From: Thermoanaerobacterales bacterium UBA4877
GTDB lineage: Bacteria > Bacillota > Thermoanaerobacteria > Thermoanaerobacterales > UBA4877
DNA: 38,121 nt
Direction: 5' to 3'
Assembly: GCA_002399345.1 (NCBI GenBank)
Contig: DHDL01000010.1
Location: 27,256 to 65,376 of the forward strand
The translations under genes were made by a program, and so were the position numbers. This document shows, one piece after another, positions 7,786 through 14,986 of the stretch (position 1 is its first letter; the number at the start of each line of letters is the position of its first letter). Under the pieces are notes generated by a model that saw only the letters and a list, made by a program, of their open reading frames with translations, did not search any database and was not told the DNA's origin.

Positions 7786-8430
7786 ATGGAAGGCATAATA
7801 CAAAAGTCAATAGACAGCTATATACCCATAGCTGATTTTATTGCCGACATAGGAGGAAAAGATTGCGAGGTTGTTTTGCATGATGTTCACGACCTTGAAA
7901 ACTCCATCGTTTATATAAGGAATAACCATGTAAGCGGAAGAATAAAAGGTGGCCCACTTACTGACCTCGGGTTGAAACTCCTAAAGGAAAAGGCATATGC
8001 CAAAAAGGATTTTGTCACTAATTATCCGAGTAGTACCAAAGATGGTAAGATTCTACGCTCGTCCACATTTTATTTGAAGGATGATGAAGGTGAGCTTATA
8101 GGTATGCTTTGCGTTAATATGGATGTTACGCGGGCCAAGTCCATGAAAGATTATCTGGAGGAGTATGTGGGAGGCAGGGAAGATGAGCAGGGTACAGATG
8201 ATACCGAGCATCTTTCAACATCTATAGAGGATCTTGTGCAGGATACTATAAAAGAGACGATTTCCGATGCCGGAATACCTCCCGAAAGAATGACTCCTGA
8301 GGAAAAGATGGAGAGGGTACAGACCTTAAACAGTAAGGGTATATTTATGATTAAGGGTGCGGTAACTCAGGTTGCCGATATACTCTCGGTTTCCGAGAAT
8401 ACCGTTTACAGATACCTTAATAAAAATTAA
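7786..8430 (+). CDS. YheO/DauR-type PAS-HTH transcriptional regulator
   Basis: DNA-binding regulator with an N-terminal YheO-like PAS domain (about 5-118) and a C-terminal helix-turn-helix (about 150-212). The helix-turn-helix ends in VADILSVSENTVYRYLNK. The PAS part shows the family's CEVVLHDV and LRSSTFYLKDDEGELIGMLCVNMD. Members such as DauR control D-amino-acid catabolism genes, others control stress genes. Here it lies directly before ridA (15-base gap) and a PLP-dependent dehydratase, which suggests it senses an amino acid or its keto acid and controls these genes. The start follows AGAGGTG. The ligand is unknown. Confidence 0.88.
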   Translation: MEGIIQKSIDSYIPIADFIADIGGKDCEVVLHDVHDLENSIVYIRNNHVSGRIKGGPLTDLGLKLLKEKAYAKKDFVTNYPSSTKDGKILRSSTFYLKDDEGELIGMLCVNMDVTRAKSMKDYLEEYVGGREDEQGTDDTEHLSTSIEDLVQDTIKETISDAGIPPERMTPEEKMERVQTLNSKGIFMIKGAVTQVADILSVSENTVYRYLNKN

Positions 8431-8445
8431 AAGGAGATGTGTGCT

Positions 8446-8823
8446 ATGAAGAAAATTATTAAGACGAATGAGGCTCCGGCAGCGGTCGGACCGTATTCAC
8501 AGGCAATCATGCTGGATGATTTTCTGTTTACATCAGGACAGATAGGCTTGGATCCTAAATCAGGCAAGCTGGTTGAGGGAGGTGTAGAAGGACAGTCAAA
8601 GAGGGTTTTTGAAAATCTCTCCGCTCTTCTCAAAGAGGCAGGCATGGATTTTTCAAATGTTGTAAAGACAATGGTTTTCATAAAGGATATTAATGATTTC
8701 GGCAAGGCAAATGAGATATATGCGGGCTATTTTAAAGAAGATCTGCCTGCACGTTCATGTGTGGAGATAGGTGCGCTGCCAAAAGGGGCACTTATAGAGA
8801 TAGAGCTTATAGCTCATAAATAA
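8446..8823 (+). CDS. ridA: RidA family 2-iminobutanoate/2-iminopropanoate deaminase
   Basis: Small cytoplasmic enzyme that hydrolyses reactive enamine/imine intermediates released by PLP-dependent dehydratases. Start taken at ATG 8446, 8 or so bases after AAAGGAG; the in-frame ATG at 8437 abuts that site and is too close. The 125-residue product has the family pattern: APAAVGPYSQAI near the N-terminus, LFTSGQIGLDP, and the C-terminal PARSCVEIGALPKGALIEIE with the substrate-binding Arg. The next gene is a threonine/serine dehydratase, exactly the type of enzyme that makes 2-aminoacrylate or 2-aminocrotonate. The two very likely act together. Confidence 0.94.
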   Translation: MKKIIKTNEAPAAVGPYSQAIMLDDFLFTSGQIGLDPKSGKLVEGGVEGQSKRVFENLSALLKEAGMDFSNVVKTMVFIKDINDFGKANEIYAGYFKEDLPARSCVEIGALPKGALIEIELIAHK

Positions 8824-8826
8824 TAG

Positions 8827-8848
8827 TTAAAAAAACGGCTTTTTTTAA
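8827..8848 (+). other. A/T stem-loop between ridA and the dehydratase gene
   Basis: Nine perfect A-T pairs (TTAAAAAAA with TTTTTTTAA) around a CGGC loop, 4 bases after the ridA stop. It is too AT-only to be a strong terminator; it may tune read-through into the next gene. Confidence 0.35.
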
Positions 8849-8881
8849 AAAAACTCTGGGTGAAACGAAAGGATGATATTA

Positions 8882-9853
8882 ATGAATTTACCAACGCTTA
8901 AGGATGTGGAAGAGGCAAAACGCTGTTTGACGGGTGTAGCTGAGAGAACCGGTCTTATTCATAATAAGTATCTATGTGATATGACAGGTGCAGAGGTGTA
9001 TTTGAAGCCGGAGAATCTGCAAATGACAGGCTCATTTAAACTCCGTGGGGCCTATAACAGGATAGCTCATTTGACCGATGATGAGAAGAAAAAAGGCGTA
9101 GTTTCCTCATCAGCCGGCAACCATGCACAGGGTGTTGCGTATGCCGCTACCAAATTCGGAGTCAAGTCAACCATTGTTATGCCGAAACCTGCTCCTATAT
9201 CTAAGATTAAGGCTACAAAGGCTTTAGGTGCAGAGGTTGTGCTTTGTGGCGACATATATGACGAGGCATATCAGAAGGCATTGGATATACAGCATGAAAC
9301 AGGTGCCGTGTTTGTGCATCCGTTTGATGATCCCATGGTTATGGCAGGTCAGGGTACAATTGGTATGGAGATTCTTGAGGATCTGCCTGATGCAGATATC
9401 GTTATTTGCCCTATAGGGGGCGGCGGACTTATATCCGGCCTGGCTGTTGCTTTAAAGAGCCTCAAGCCAAGCGTAAAGGTCATAGGTGTACAAACTGCGA
9501 ATGCACAGTCAATGTATAGGTCTTTTAAGGCCGGTAAGCTGGATATATGTGATTGCAAACCAACTTTGGCAGATGGTATATCAGTAAAGGTACCAGGAGA
9601 TATAACCTTTGAGGTAGTTAAAAAATATCTTGACGATATCGTGCTGGTGAGTGAAGATGAGATAGCAGATGCTATGTTTGTACTCCTGTCAAAAGCCAAG
9701 ATAGTTGCCGAAGGAGCAGGAGCAGTTCCTACAGCTGCCATACTGAATAACCATGTTGACGTAAAAGGTAAAAAGGTTGTTTCACTTGTAAGCGGAGGAA
9801 ACATTGATATGGATAGGTTGGCTGGTGTTATTAAAAAAGGACTTTCAAAATAA
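8882..9853 (+). CDS. Threonine/serine ammonia-lyase (catabolic, no ACT domain)
   Basis: PLP enzyme predicted to deaminate L-threonine to 2-oxobutanoate, or serine to pyruvate. Start chosen at ATG 8882, with AAAGG 10 bases upstream; the in-frame ATG at 8873 directly follows that site. The 323-residue product has the PLP lysine in TGSFKLRGA (Lys53), the SSAGNHAQGVA substrate loop and the glycine-rich phosphate loop GGGGLISG (about 180). A C-terminal SGGNID completes the fold. The regulatory ACT domain of biosynthetic IlvA is missing, and the length equals E. coli TdcB (about 329). This points to a degradative role. Serine racemase belongs to the same fold family and cannot be excluded, notably with a DauR-like regulator nearby. 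Confidence 0.9.
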   Translation: MNLPTLKDVEEAKRCLTGVAERTGLIHNKYLCDMTGAEVYLKPENLQMTGSFKLRGAYNRIAHLTDDEKKKGVVSSSAGNHAQGVAYAATKFGVKSTIVMPKPAPISKIKATKALGAEVVLCGDIYDEAYQKALDIQHETGAVFVHPFDDPMVMAGQGTIGMEILEDLPDADIVICPIGGGGLISGLAVALKSLKPSVKVIGVQTANAQSMYRSFKAGKLDICDCKPTLADGISVKVPGDITFEVVKKYLDDIVLVSEDEIADAMFVLLSKAKIVAEGAGAVPTAAILNNHVDVKGKKVVSLVSGGNIDMDRLAGVIKKGLSK

Positions 9854-9920
9854 GAAGTTATAGAAAAGTTGCCGCCAAGACAGCTTACGGTAATTAGCAT
9901 TATATATTAAGATCGGCATG

Positions 9921-10055
9921 GTAAGGGAGATAATTATCCTATCAATTGCCCATAATAAAATACTGCTGATTTATCTGTTAAGCATGTTGGAGTAGGATAA
10001 TGCTTAAGACTAACAAGAAGAGACATTGGAAAACATTACTTGATATCTCCCTTAT
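9921..10055 (+). promoter_or_regulatory. Large structured RNA leader before the symporter gene
   Basis: Nested long-range complementarity in the 239-base gap. P1 is 11 perfect pairs, TAAGGGAGATA (9922-9932) with TATCTCCCTTA (10044-10054). Directly inside, P2 is 9 perfect pairs, ATTATCCTA (9933-9941) with TAGGATAAT (9993-10001). A rival helix P3, TTAAGCAT (9978-9985) with ATGCTTAA (10000-10007), overlaps P2. The CTCCC of P1 (10047-10051) could also pair with the GGGGG ribosome site at 10081-10085. This is the arrangement expected of a translational switch. It matches no known riboswitch or T-box motif that I can recognise. Confidence 0.5.
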
Positions 10056-10092
10056 ACTGTTTTAGAATAAAAAATAAAAAGGGGGTCTTTCA

Positions 10093-11289
10093 ATGTTAAA
10101 GAAACTCGGTCTTTTGCCTAAATTAATAGTAGCCATAATATGCGGTGTTCTCATAGGCAGCTTTTTCCCGGGGTGGTTTGTGAAGGTATTTGCAACATTT
10201 AATTCCATATTTGGAAACTTCCTCAGCTTTATAATACCGCTTATTATTGTGGGATTTGTGGCTCCTGGTATTGCAGATCTTGGAAAGGGAGCCGGCAAAC
10301 TTCTCGGGATTACAACGGTTCTCGCATATGGCTCAACATTGATAGCAGGATTCTTTGCATTTTTTGTGGGGGATTCATTACTACCTAAGATTATCAAGAT
10401 ATCCAGTAATTTTACCGCATCAAATCCTTCGGAAAATCTCTTAAAGCCTTACTTCACCATAGAGATGCCGCCTTTGATGGATGTGATGTCGGCAATCATA
10501 TTTGCCTTTATGTTAGGGCTGGGTATAGCGGCTCTAAATGAAAAAACACTTTATAATGTAATGTCTGAGTTTCAAAAGATAGTGAATATGGTAATAGAAA
10601 AGGCCATAATTCCGCTTCTGCCTATTCATGTTGCCGGTATATTTGCTAATATGACATTTACCGGTCAAGCAGCTAGGATTTTAGCTGTATTCGGTCAGGT
10701 ATTTGTTATAGTTATAGCATGCCATCTGATTATCATATTATTCCAGTTTGCCGTTGCATGTTCATATAGCGGCAAAAGCTTTGTGCAGTGTCTGAAAAAC
10801 CAGATACCTGGTTATGTAACGGCTATCGGCACTCAGTCTTCAGCAGCAACCATACCTATAAATGTTGAGTGTGCTAAACATAACGGAGTGTCAAAGGCAA
10901 TAAGAGAGTTCGTTGTGCCCCTGTGTGCAACTATTCACCTTTCCGGTTCCACCATCACCATTACCATGTGTTCCATGGCGGTGATGATGCTGGGCGGGAT
11001 GCCGGTATCGCTTGCAGGTCTTACAGGTTTTATATTTATGCTGGGTATTACGATGGTAGCTGCTCCCGGTGTACCAGGTGGAGCTGTTATGGCAGCACTA
11101 GGTGTACTGCAGAGTATGCTGGGTTTTAATGAAGCACAGCTCGCACTTATGATAGCTTTGTATCTTACACAGGACAGTTTTGGCACGGCATGCAATGTAT
11201 CGGGGGACAATGCTATAGCCATTATTGTTGATAAGATTAATGATAAGATGAAAGGCAGGAGTGAACAGAAAAAAACGGCTACAGAATAA
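10093..11289 (+). CDS. Dicarboxylate/amino acid:cation symporter (DAACS family)
   Basis: Inner-membrane importer coupling uptake of an acidic or neutral amino acid, or a dicarboxylate, to Na+ or H+. The 398-residue product has about eight helices plus two re-entrant loops. It keeps the serine-rich hairpin TQSSAATIP (about 250). The usual NMDGTA motif of glutamate carriers is replaced by HLSGSTI, as in a distinct clostridial branch, so glutamate is unlikely to be the substrate. An AAAAGGGGG ribosome site precedes the ATG. It follows the dehydratase gene on the same strand after a structured leader. Serine or threonine uptake would fit the neighbours, but this is inference. Confidence 0.87.
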   Translation: MLKKLGLLPKLIVAIICGVLIGSFFPGWFVKVFATFNSIFGNFLSFIIPLIIVGFVAPGIADLGKGAGKLLGITTVLAYGSTLIAGFFAFFVGDSLLPKIIKISSNFTASNPSENLLKPYFTIEMPPLMDVMSAIIFAFMLGLGIAALNEKTLYNVMSEFQKIVNMVIEKAIIPLLPIHVAGIFANMTFTGQAARILAVFGQVFVIVIACHLIIILFQFAVACSYSGKSFVQCLKNQIPGYVTAIGTQSSAATIPINVECAKHNGVSKAIREFVVPLCATIHLSGSTITITMCSMAVMMLGGMPVSLAGLTGFIFMLGITMVAAPGVPGGAVMAALGVLQSMLGFNEAQLALMIALYLTQDSFGTACNVSGDNAIAIIVDKINDKMKGRSEQKKTATE

Positions 11290-11315
11290 GCAATAAATTA
11301 ATGCTAAATAGATGA

Positions 11316-11377
11316 TATGGAGATACTCCTTTGATATACAAAGTTATAAAGCAGATTTCCAAAGGGGTGTCTCTATA
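11316..11377 (+). other. Long imperfect hairpin after the symporter gene
   Basis: Eighteen consecutive pairs join 11316-11333 with 11360-11377. Three are G-T positions, which pair as G-U only in plus-strand RNA, so the structure probably acts in the plus transcript. The loop is 26 bases. A competing small hairpin (CTTTG/CAAAG, 11329-11343) uses the inner part of the 5' arm. No T-run follows. It may act as a terminator variant or as mRNA end protection. The rest of 11290-11619 is AT-rich with no recognised promoter. Confidence 0.45.
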
Positions 11378-11619
11378 CAAATTCATATAGTAAATAAATG
11401 GAGTAGCTTAATTGTTATTGATTTCTTTGATCCAGTAGTTTATAAATAATTAATAATAGTAATCAAAATAGAAAAGAAAGCAGATAATAACTTGAGCGTA
11501 TCTGACTTAGAGAAGCAATAATAAAATTGATCTACAAAGAATCCTAAAAAGAAATATGTATACATGCTAGAAAGAATACTGTAATTTAAAAAACAAATTT
11601 GACAAATGGGGGAAACAAT

Positions 11620-12420
11620 TTGGAGAATAAGTTAAATGTTATAAAGAATTACAAAATGCATTTGGTAGCTTTAGTTGTAAGTATAATAGCAGAATTAATT
11701 GGAGCAAAAACTCTTTATGTCAAAGGTATAGCAATAGTCTTTTCCCCACTGATTTGGTCCATGCTTATTGTATTTGCTATATATATGATAAAGCCTCTCA
11801 AGTTGGTTACAAAAAAAGATGCACCGGTAGCTAATTATATGATGGGTGTGGGGTTAGCATTATTAATAGCAAAGCTGGGTGTAACAAGTGGTGCTTCACT
11901 AGAAGAAATAAAACAAGCTGGTGCGGCCTTAGTGCTACAGAATTTTGGAAATCTGGGTACGATTTTATTTGCCCTGCCGTTGGCTCTATTATTAGGAATG
12001 AAGCGTGAGTCTATAGGCATGAGCCACGCATTAAGCAGGGAAGCAAACGTGGGTCTTATACAGGACACTTATGGTGGAGAGTCAGCTGAGTTCAGAGGGG
12101 TAATGGCGGTTTATATTGTCGGCACTCTGCTCGGTCCTATTGTAATGAGCGTCGCTGCATCTGTGGCAATATCCTTAGGAATTGTAAGTCCGCAAGCTGC
12201 ATCTATGGGAGTAGGTGCTGGCAGTGCCTCTATGATGACAGCAGGGTTGGGCTCGCTTATTGCGGCTTACCCCAAACTGGAATCTGAAATGACTGCATTT
12301 GCAGGGCTGAGTAACCTTATTTCAAGTGTAATTGCTCTACCGTTGGGGACATTTTTAGGGCTGCCGATAACTGAGTTTTTATATAAAAAGTTATCAAAAG
12401 CCATGAGGAGGGGTGAGTAA
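11620..12420 (+). CDS. DUF3100 family membrane protein, putative transporter subunit
   Basis: Polytopic membrane protein of the DUF3100 family, function not established. The start is taken as TTG 11620, with GGGGGAA 10 bases upstream; the in-frame TTG at 11599 has no ribosome site. The product has 266 residues and about eight hydrophobic segments, among them LVALVVSIIAELIGAKTLY near the start and repeated small-residue helices. The pattern SREANVGLIQDTYGGESAEFRG (about 145-165) looks like a conserved polar loop. It ends 2 bases before a smaller membrane protein and that gene is followed by an M20 amidohydrolase. The three are presumably one operon in which the two membrane proteins import the substrate that the hydrolase cuts. 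Confidence 0.7.
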   Translation: MENKLNVIKNYKMHLVALVVSIIAELIGAKTLYVKGIAIVFSPLIWSMLIVFAIYMIKPLKLVTKKDAPVANYMMGVGLALLIAKLGVTSGASLEEIKQAGAALVLQNFGNLGTILFALPLALLLGMKRESIGMSHALSREANVGLIQDTYGGESAEFRGVMAVYIVGTLLGPIVMSVAASVAISLGIVSPQAASMGVGAGSASMMTAGLGSLIAAYPKLESEMTAFAGLSNLISSVIALPLGTFLGLPITEFLYKKLSKAMRRGE

Positions 12421-12422
12421 AC

Positions 12423-12878
12423 ATGGCAAAATTCAAAGAAGATTTTGGCAACATAGCTGCAGCATTGTTACTGAGTGCGCTTCTTGCTATTGTGTGCAAT
12501 AGAGTGGGATATGATACTGGCATAATGAAATCATTACCCGGTTTACTGATTTTGATAGCTATATCACTGGCAGGTTATTTCCTGTCATATATCATTCCTA
12601 CAAAAAAGATAACCGCAGTGCTGTGGGTTTCAATAATTGCAATATTAGTTGCATCACCAATCTCACCCGTTTCAAAGCAGGTTATATATTATGTGGGAAA
12701 CATTAATTTGAATGCTGTTGTAACACCGATTTTAGCGTATTCAGGTGTTTTGATAGGTAAAGACTGGCTGAAATTCAAAGTACTTGGTTATAAAGCTATC
12801 ATTGTATCCGTAGTTGTTATGATAGGAACATTCTTAGTTTCCAGCTGGCTGGGCGATTTATTTATGAAGATTTTTTAA
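12423..12878 (+). CDS. Small membrane protein, probable partner of the DUF3100 protein
   Basis: A 151-residue protein with four or five membrane helices, no signal peptide and no motif I recognise. Helices lie at about 10-25, 38-56, 63-78, 95-110 and 125-143. It starts 2 bases after the DUF3100 stop, behind GAGGAGGGG, so translation is coupled and a complex of the two is likely. The fixed pairing of a larger and a smaller hydrophobic protein recalls two-part systems such as LrgAB, but similarity is only in layout. Function unknown. Confidence 0.7.
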   Translation: MAKFKEDFGNIAAALLLSALLAIVCNRVGYDTGIMKSLPGLLILIAISLAGYFLSYIIPTKKITAVLWVSIIAILVASPISPVSKQVIYYVGNINLNAVVTPILAYSGVLIGKDWLKFKVLGYKAIIVSVVVMIGTFLVSSWLGDLFMKIF

Positions 12879-12930
12879 ATAAATTATAAAATACGTTGTT
12901 ATACTATATGTACCTAGGGAGGAATATACA

Positions 12931-14253
12931 ATGAATATTGATGAATTAAAAAGAAATGTTGTTAAAGCTATAGATGATAACAAAGATATTATAATAAAAA
13001 CTGCCAGGAAAATTTATTCTACACCGGAATACGGTTATAAAGAGTTTAAGACAACAGAGACAACAAGTAAATTTTTAAAGGATCTTGGATTAGATGTCAA
13101 AGAGAATTTAGCAATTACCGGATGTGAAACAGTCTTAGACGGTGCGAAGCCTGGTCCAAATATAGCAATACTAGGGGAATTGGATGCAATATCATGTGCC
13201 AGCCACAAGGATGCCGTTGAAACCGGTGCGGTACATGCCTGCGGACATAACCACCAGGTAGCCGGAATGCTGGGGGCTACATTAGGATTGGTTAAGAGCG
13301 GTGCCTTGAAGCAATTAGCCGGAAAAGTAACTGCGATAGCAACTCCTTCCGAAGAGTATATTGAGCTGGACTACAGGGACAAGCTGAGAAAAGAAGGTAA
13401 GATCACGTATCTCGGTGGCAAACAGGAGCTTATCAAAAAGGGCTATTTTGACGATGTAGACATGGCGATGATGTTCCATTCGCAGGATATGGATGGCAAA
13501 GATGCCTTAGTGGGACCGGTAAGCAATGGATTTATAGGCAAGAAGGTCCACTTCATCGGTAAACAGTCCCATGCGGGAAATGCCCCGGAAAAAGGGATTA
13601 ATGCCCTGAATGCGGCAACATTAGCGATGAACAATATTCATGCTCAAAGAGAGACATTTAAGGATTCCGACAGGGTAAGGGTTCACTATATCATTACTAA
13701 AGGCGGAACAGTAGTAAACTCAGTTCCTGATAATGTGCAGATGGAAGTCTATGTAAGGGCAAGGACAATAGCAGGAATGCTTGATGCCAGTAAAAAGGTG
13801 GATAGAGCTATAAAGGCCGGGGCTATGGCTGTAGGAGCCAAAGTAGAGATCACTAATATCCCGGGTTATCTGCCGATCTTAGATTATCCAGAGTTTGATA
13901 AATTATTTAAGAACAACCTGTTATTATTGGGTACGCCTGATGATAAGATTATTAAGGGTGGAGATTTTACAGGTTCCTTTGACATAGGTGATGTATCTCA
14001 CATAATGCCGACGATTCATCCGATGATTGGCGGCGTAAAGGGTGAGCTTCATACAAAGGATTTTGGAGTCGTAGATGAAGAGACTGCTTATCTGCTACCG
14101 GCTAAAGCCATGGCTCTGACCGCTGTGGATCTTTTGTACAATGATGCATCCGTAGCCGAAGGTATATTGAATAATTTCAAACCGGCGATGACTAAGAAAG
14201 AGTATTTAGACTTTCTGACAAGCGTTGATAACGTGGAAGATTTTGAGGGTTAG
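12931..14253 (+). CDS. M20 family amidohydrolase/aminoacylase
   Basis: Cytoplasmic zinc or manganese hydrolase that removes an acyl or aminoacyl group from an amino acid, or cleaves dipeptides. The 440-residue product resembles AbgB/AmhX-type M20D enzymes. It has GELDAI (about 83-88), the metal-binding HACGHNHQ (about 103-110), the Glu pair in PSEEYIE (about 140) and the dimerisation lid after the GKQSHAGNAPEKG motif. A late metal-ligand His lies in LHTKDFG. The start follows AGGGAGGAA. It is the last gene of the unit with the DUF3100 pair and is followed by a terminator at 14344. p-Aminobenzoyl-glutamate, indole conjugates and N-acyl amino acids are all known substrates in this family; which one applies is unclear. 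Confidence 0.88.
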   Translation: MNIDELKRNVVKAIDDNKDIIIKTARKIYSTPEYGYKEFKTTETTSKFLKDLGLDVKENLAITGCETVLDGAKPGPNIAILGELDAISCASHKDAVETGAVHACGHNHQVAGMLGATLGLVKSGALKQLAGKVTAIATPSEEYIELDYRDKLRKEGKITYLGGKQELIKKGYFDDVDMAMMFHSQDMDGKDALVGPVSNGFIGKKVHFIGKQSHAGNAPEKGINALNAATLAMNNIHAQRETFKDSDRVRVHYIITKGGTVVNSVPDNVQMEVYVRARTIAGMLDASKKVDRAIKAGAMAVGAKVEITNIPGYLPILDYPEFDKLFKNNLLLLGTPDDKIIKGGDFTGSFDIGDVSHIMPTIHPMIGGVKGELHTKDFGVVDEETAYLLPAKAMALTAVDLLYNDASVAEGILNNFKPAMTKKEYLDFLTSVDNVEDFEG

Positions 14254-14292
14254 GTTTTAATCGATATTTCGCGATGGTTATAAAATGATGCA

Positions 14293-14307
14293 GACCGGTA
14301 ACCGGTC
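14293..14307. repeat. Perfect palindrome, possible operator
   Basis: GACCGGT-A-ACCGGTC, a 7-1-7 perfect inverted repeat 40 bases after the M20 stop. A shorter related GGTAACC appears again at about 14324-14330. Both lie upstream of the terminator at 14344, so their target could be the end of the M20 transcript or the following promoter. Confidence 0.35.
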
Positions 14308-14343
14308 GGGAGATATCTAAGTAGGTAACCAGATACATTTTAC

Positions 14344-14370
14344 AGCCCCGGATGGCCGGGGCTTTTTTTA
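14344..14370 (+). terminator. Terminator of the DUF3100/M20 unit
   Basis: AGCCCCGG/CCGGGGCT stem, loop ATGG, followed by seven T. A textbook intrinsic terminator 90 bases after the M20 stop. Confidence 0.93.
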
Positions 14371-14380
14371 TATTGATTTA

Positions 14381-14389
14381 TGCTATAAT
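14381..14389 (+). promoter_or_regulatory. Extended -10 promoter before shikimate kinase
   Basis: TGCTATAAT is a perfect TGn-TATAAT. No clear -35 is present because the terminator T-run occupies that place. The predicted transcript starts near 14396, just before GAGGG (14397-14401) and the ATG at 14409. Confidence 0.5.
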
Positions 14390-14408
14390 CTAATTTGAGG
14401 GATTAAAC

Positions 14409-14915
14409 ATGAAGAATATTGTTTTGGTTGGTTATATGGGATCAGGTAAGACAACGATCGGCGCCAACACTGCCTTGCGCCTGGGCATGAGATTTGTAGA
14501 CACGGATAAGTACATAGAAAGAATGACACACAGTAGCATTACCAGCATATTTGACCGGTTTGGCGAGAACACTTTCAGGCTTATGGAGAATTTAACATGC
14601 CGCGGCCTTGCGACTTCAAAAAATGCGGTCATAGCGACCGGCGGGGGGATTGCTCTGCATCGGGAGAATATTGATTGTCTAAAGTATAATTCACTCTTAA
14701 TATACCTAAGAGGGGATACGGCTACTTTGTACAGCAGAGCAAAATTAAGCGGAATGCGTCCGCTGGCCGGCGGCTTTCTGCACTTTTTACGGATTTATAA
14801 TGAAAGGAAGCCGCTCTATGAGGGGTGCGCTGATGTCATTATTGATATTAGGCAGATGTCAGCTGCCGAATTGTCCCGCTTGGTGATTTGGCATTACTGC
14901 AGTATATTGTATTGA
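14409..14915 (+). CDS. aroK: Shikimate kinase
   Basis: Cytoplasmic enzyme phosphorylating shikimate in the aromatic amino acid pathway. The 168-residue product has Walker A GYMGSGKTT (8-16), the shikimate-binding DTD (about 32-34), Arg in FRLMEN, and the ATGGG loop. The lid Arg is in MRPLAGG, and RKPLYEGCADVIID lies near the C-terminus. All key residues are present and the length is normal. It is not in an aro operon here: it lies between an amidohydrolase terminator and a permease gene, with its own extended -10 promoter. Confidence 0.9.
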   Translation: MKNIVLVGYMGSGKTTIGANTALRLGMRFVDTDKYIERMTHSSITSIFDRFGENTFRLMENLTCRGLATSKNAVIATGGGIALHRENIDCLKYNSLLIYLRGDTATLYSRAKLSGMRPLAGGFLHFLRIYNERKPLYEGCADVIIDIRQMSAAELSRLVIWHYCSILY

Positions 14916-14940
14916 CAATCCATCACGATTTAATTAAGAT
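14912..14940 (+). promoter_or_regulatory. Promoter of the permease/hydrolase/dipeptidase operon
   Basis: Perfect TTGACA (14912-14917) and TAAGAT (14935-14940) are 17 bases apart. The -35 overlaps the stop codon of the shikimate kinase gene. The leader to ATG 14987 would be about 40 bases. Confidence 0.65.
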
Positions 14941-14986
14941 TAATATAAAAACTAGCGTATGTGTCGATATATTGGGAGGTATTAAA

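Noticed and set aside
9854..10092. T-box leader before the symporter
   Set aside because: No AGGGTGGNACC antiterminator word and no specifier stem pattern were found.
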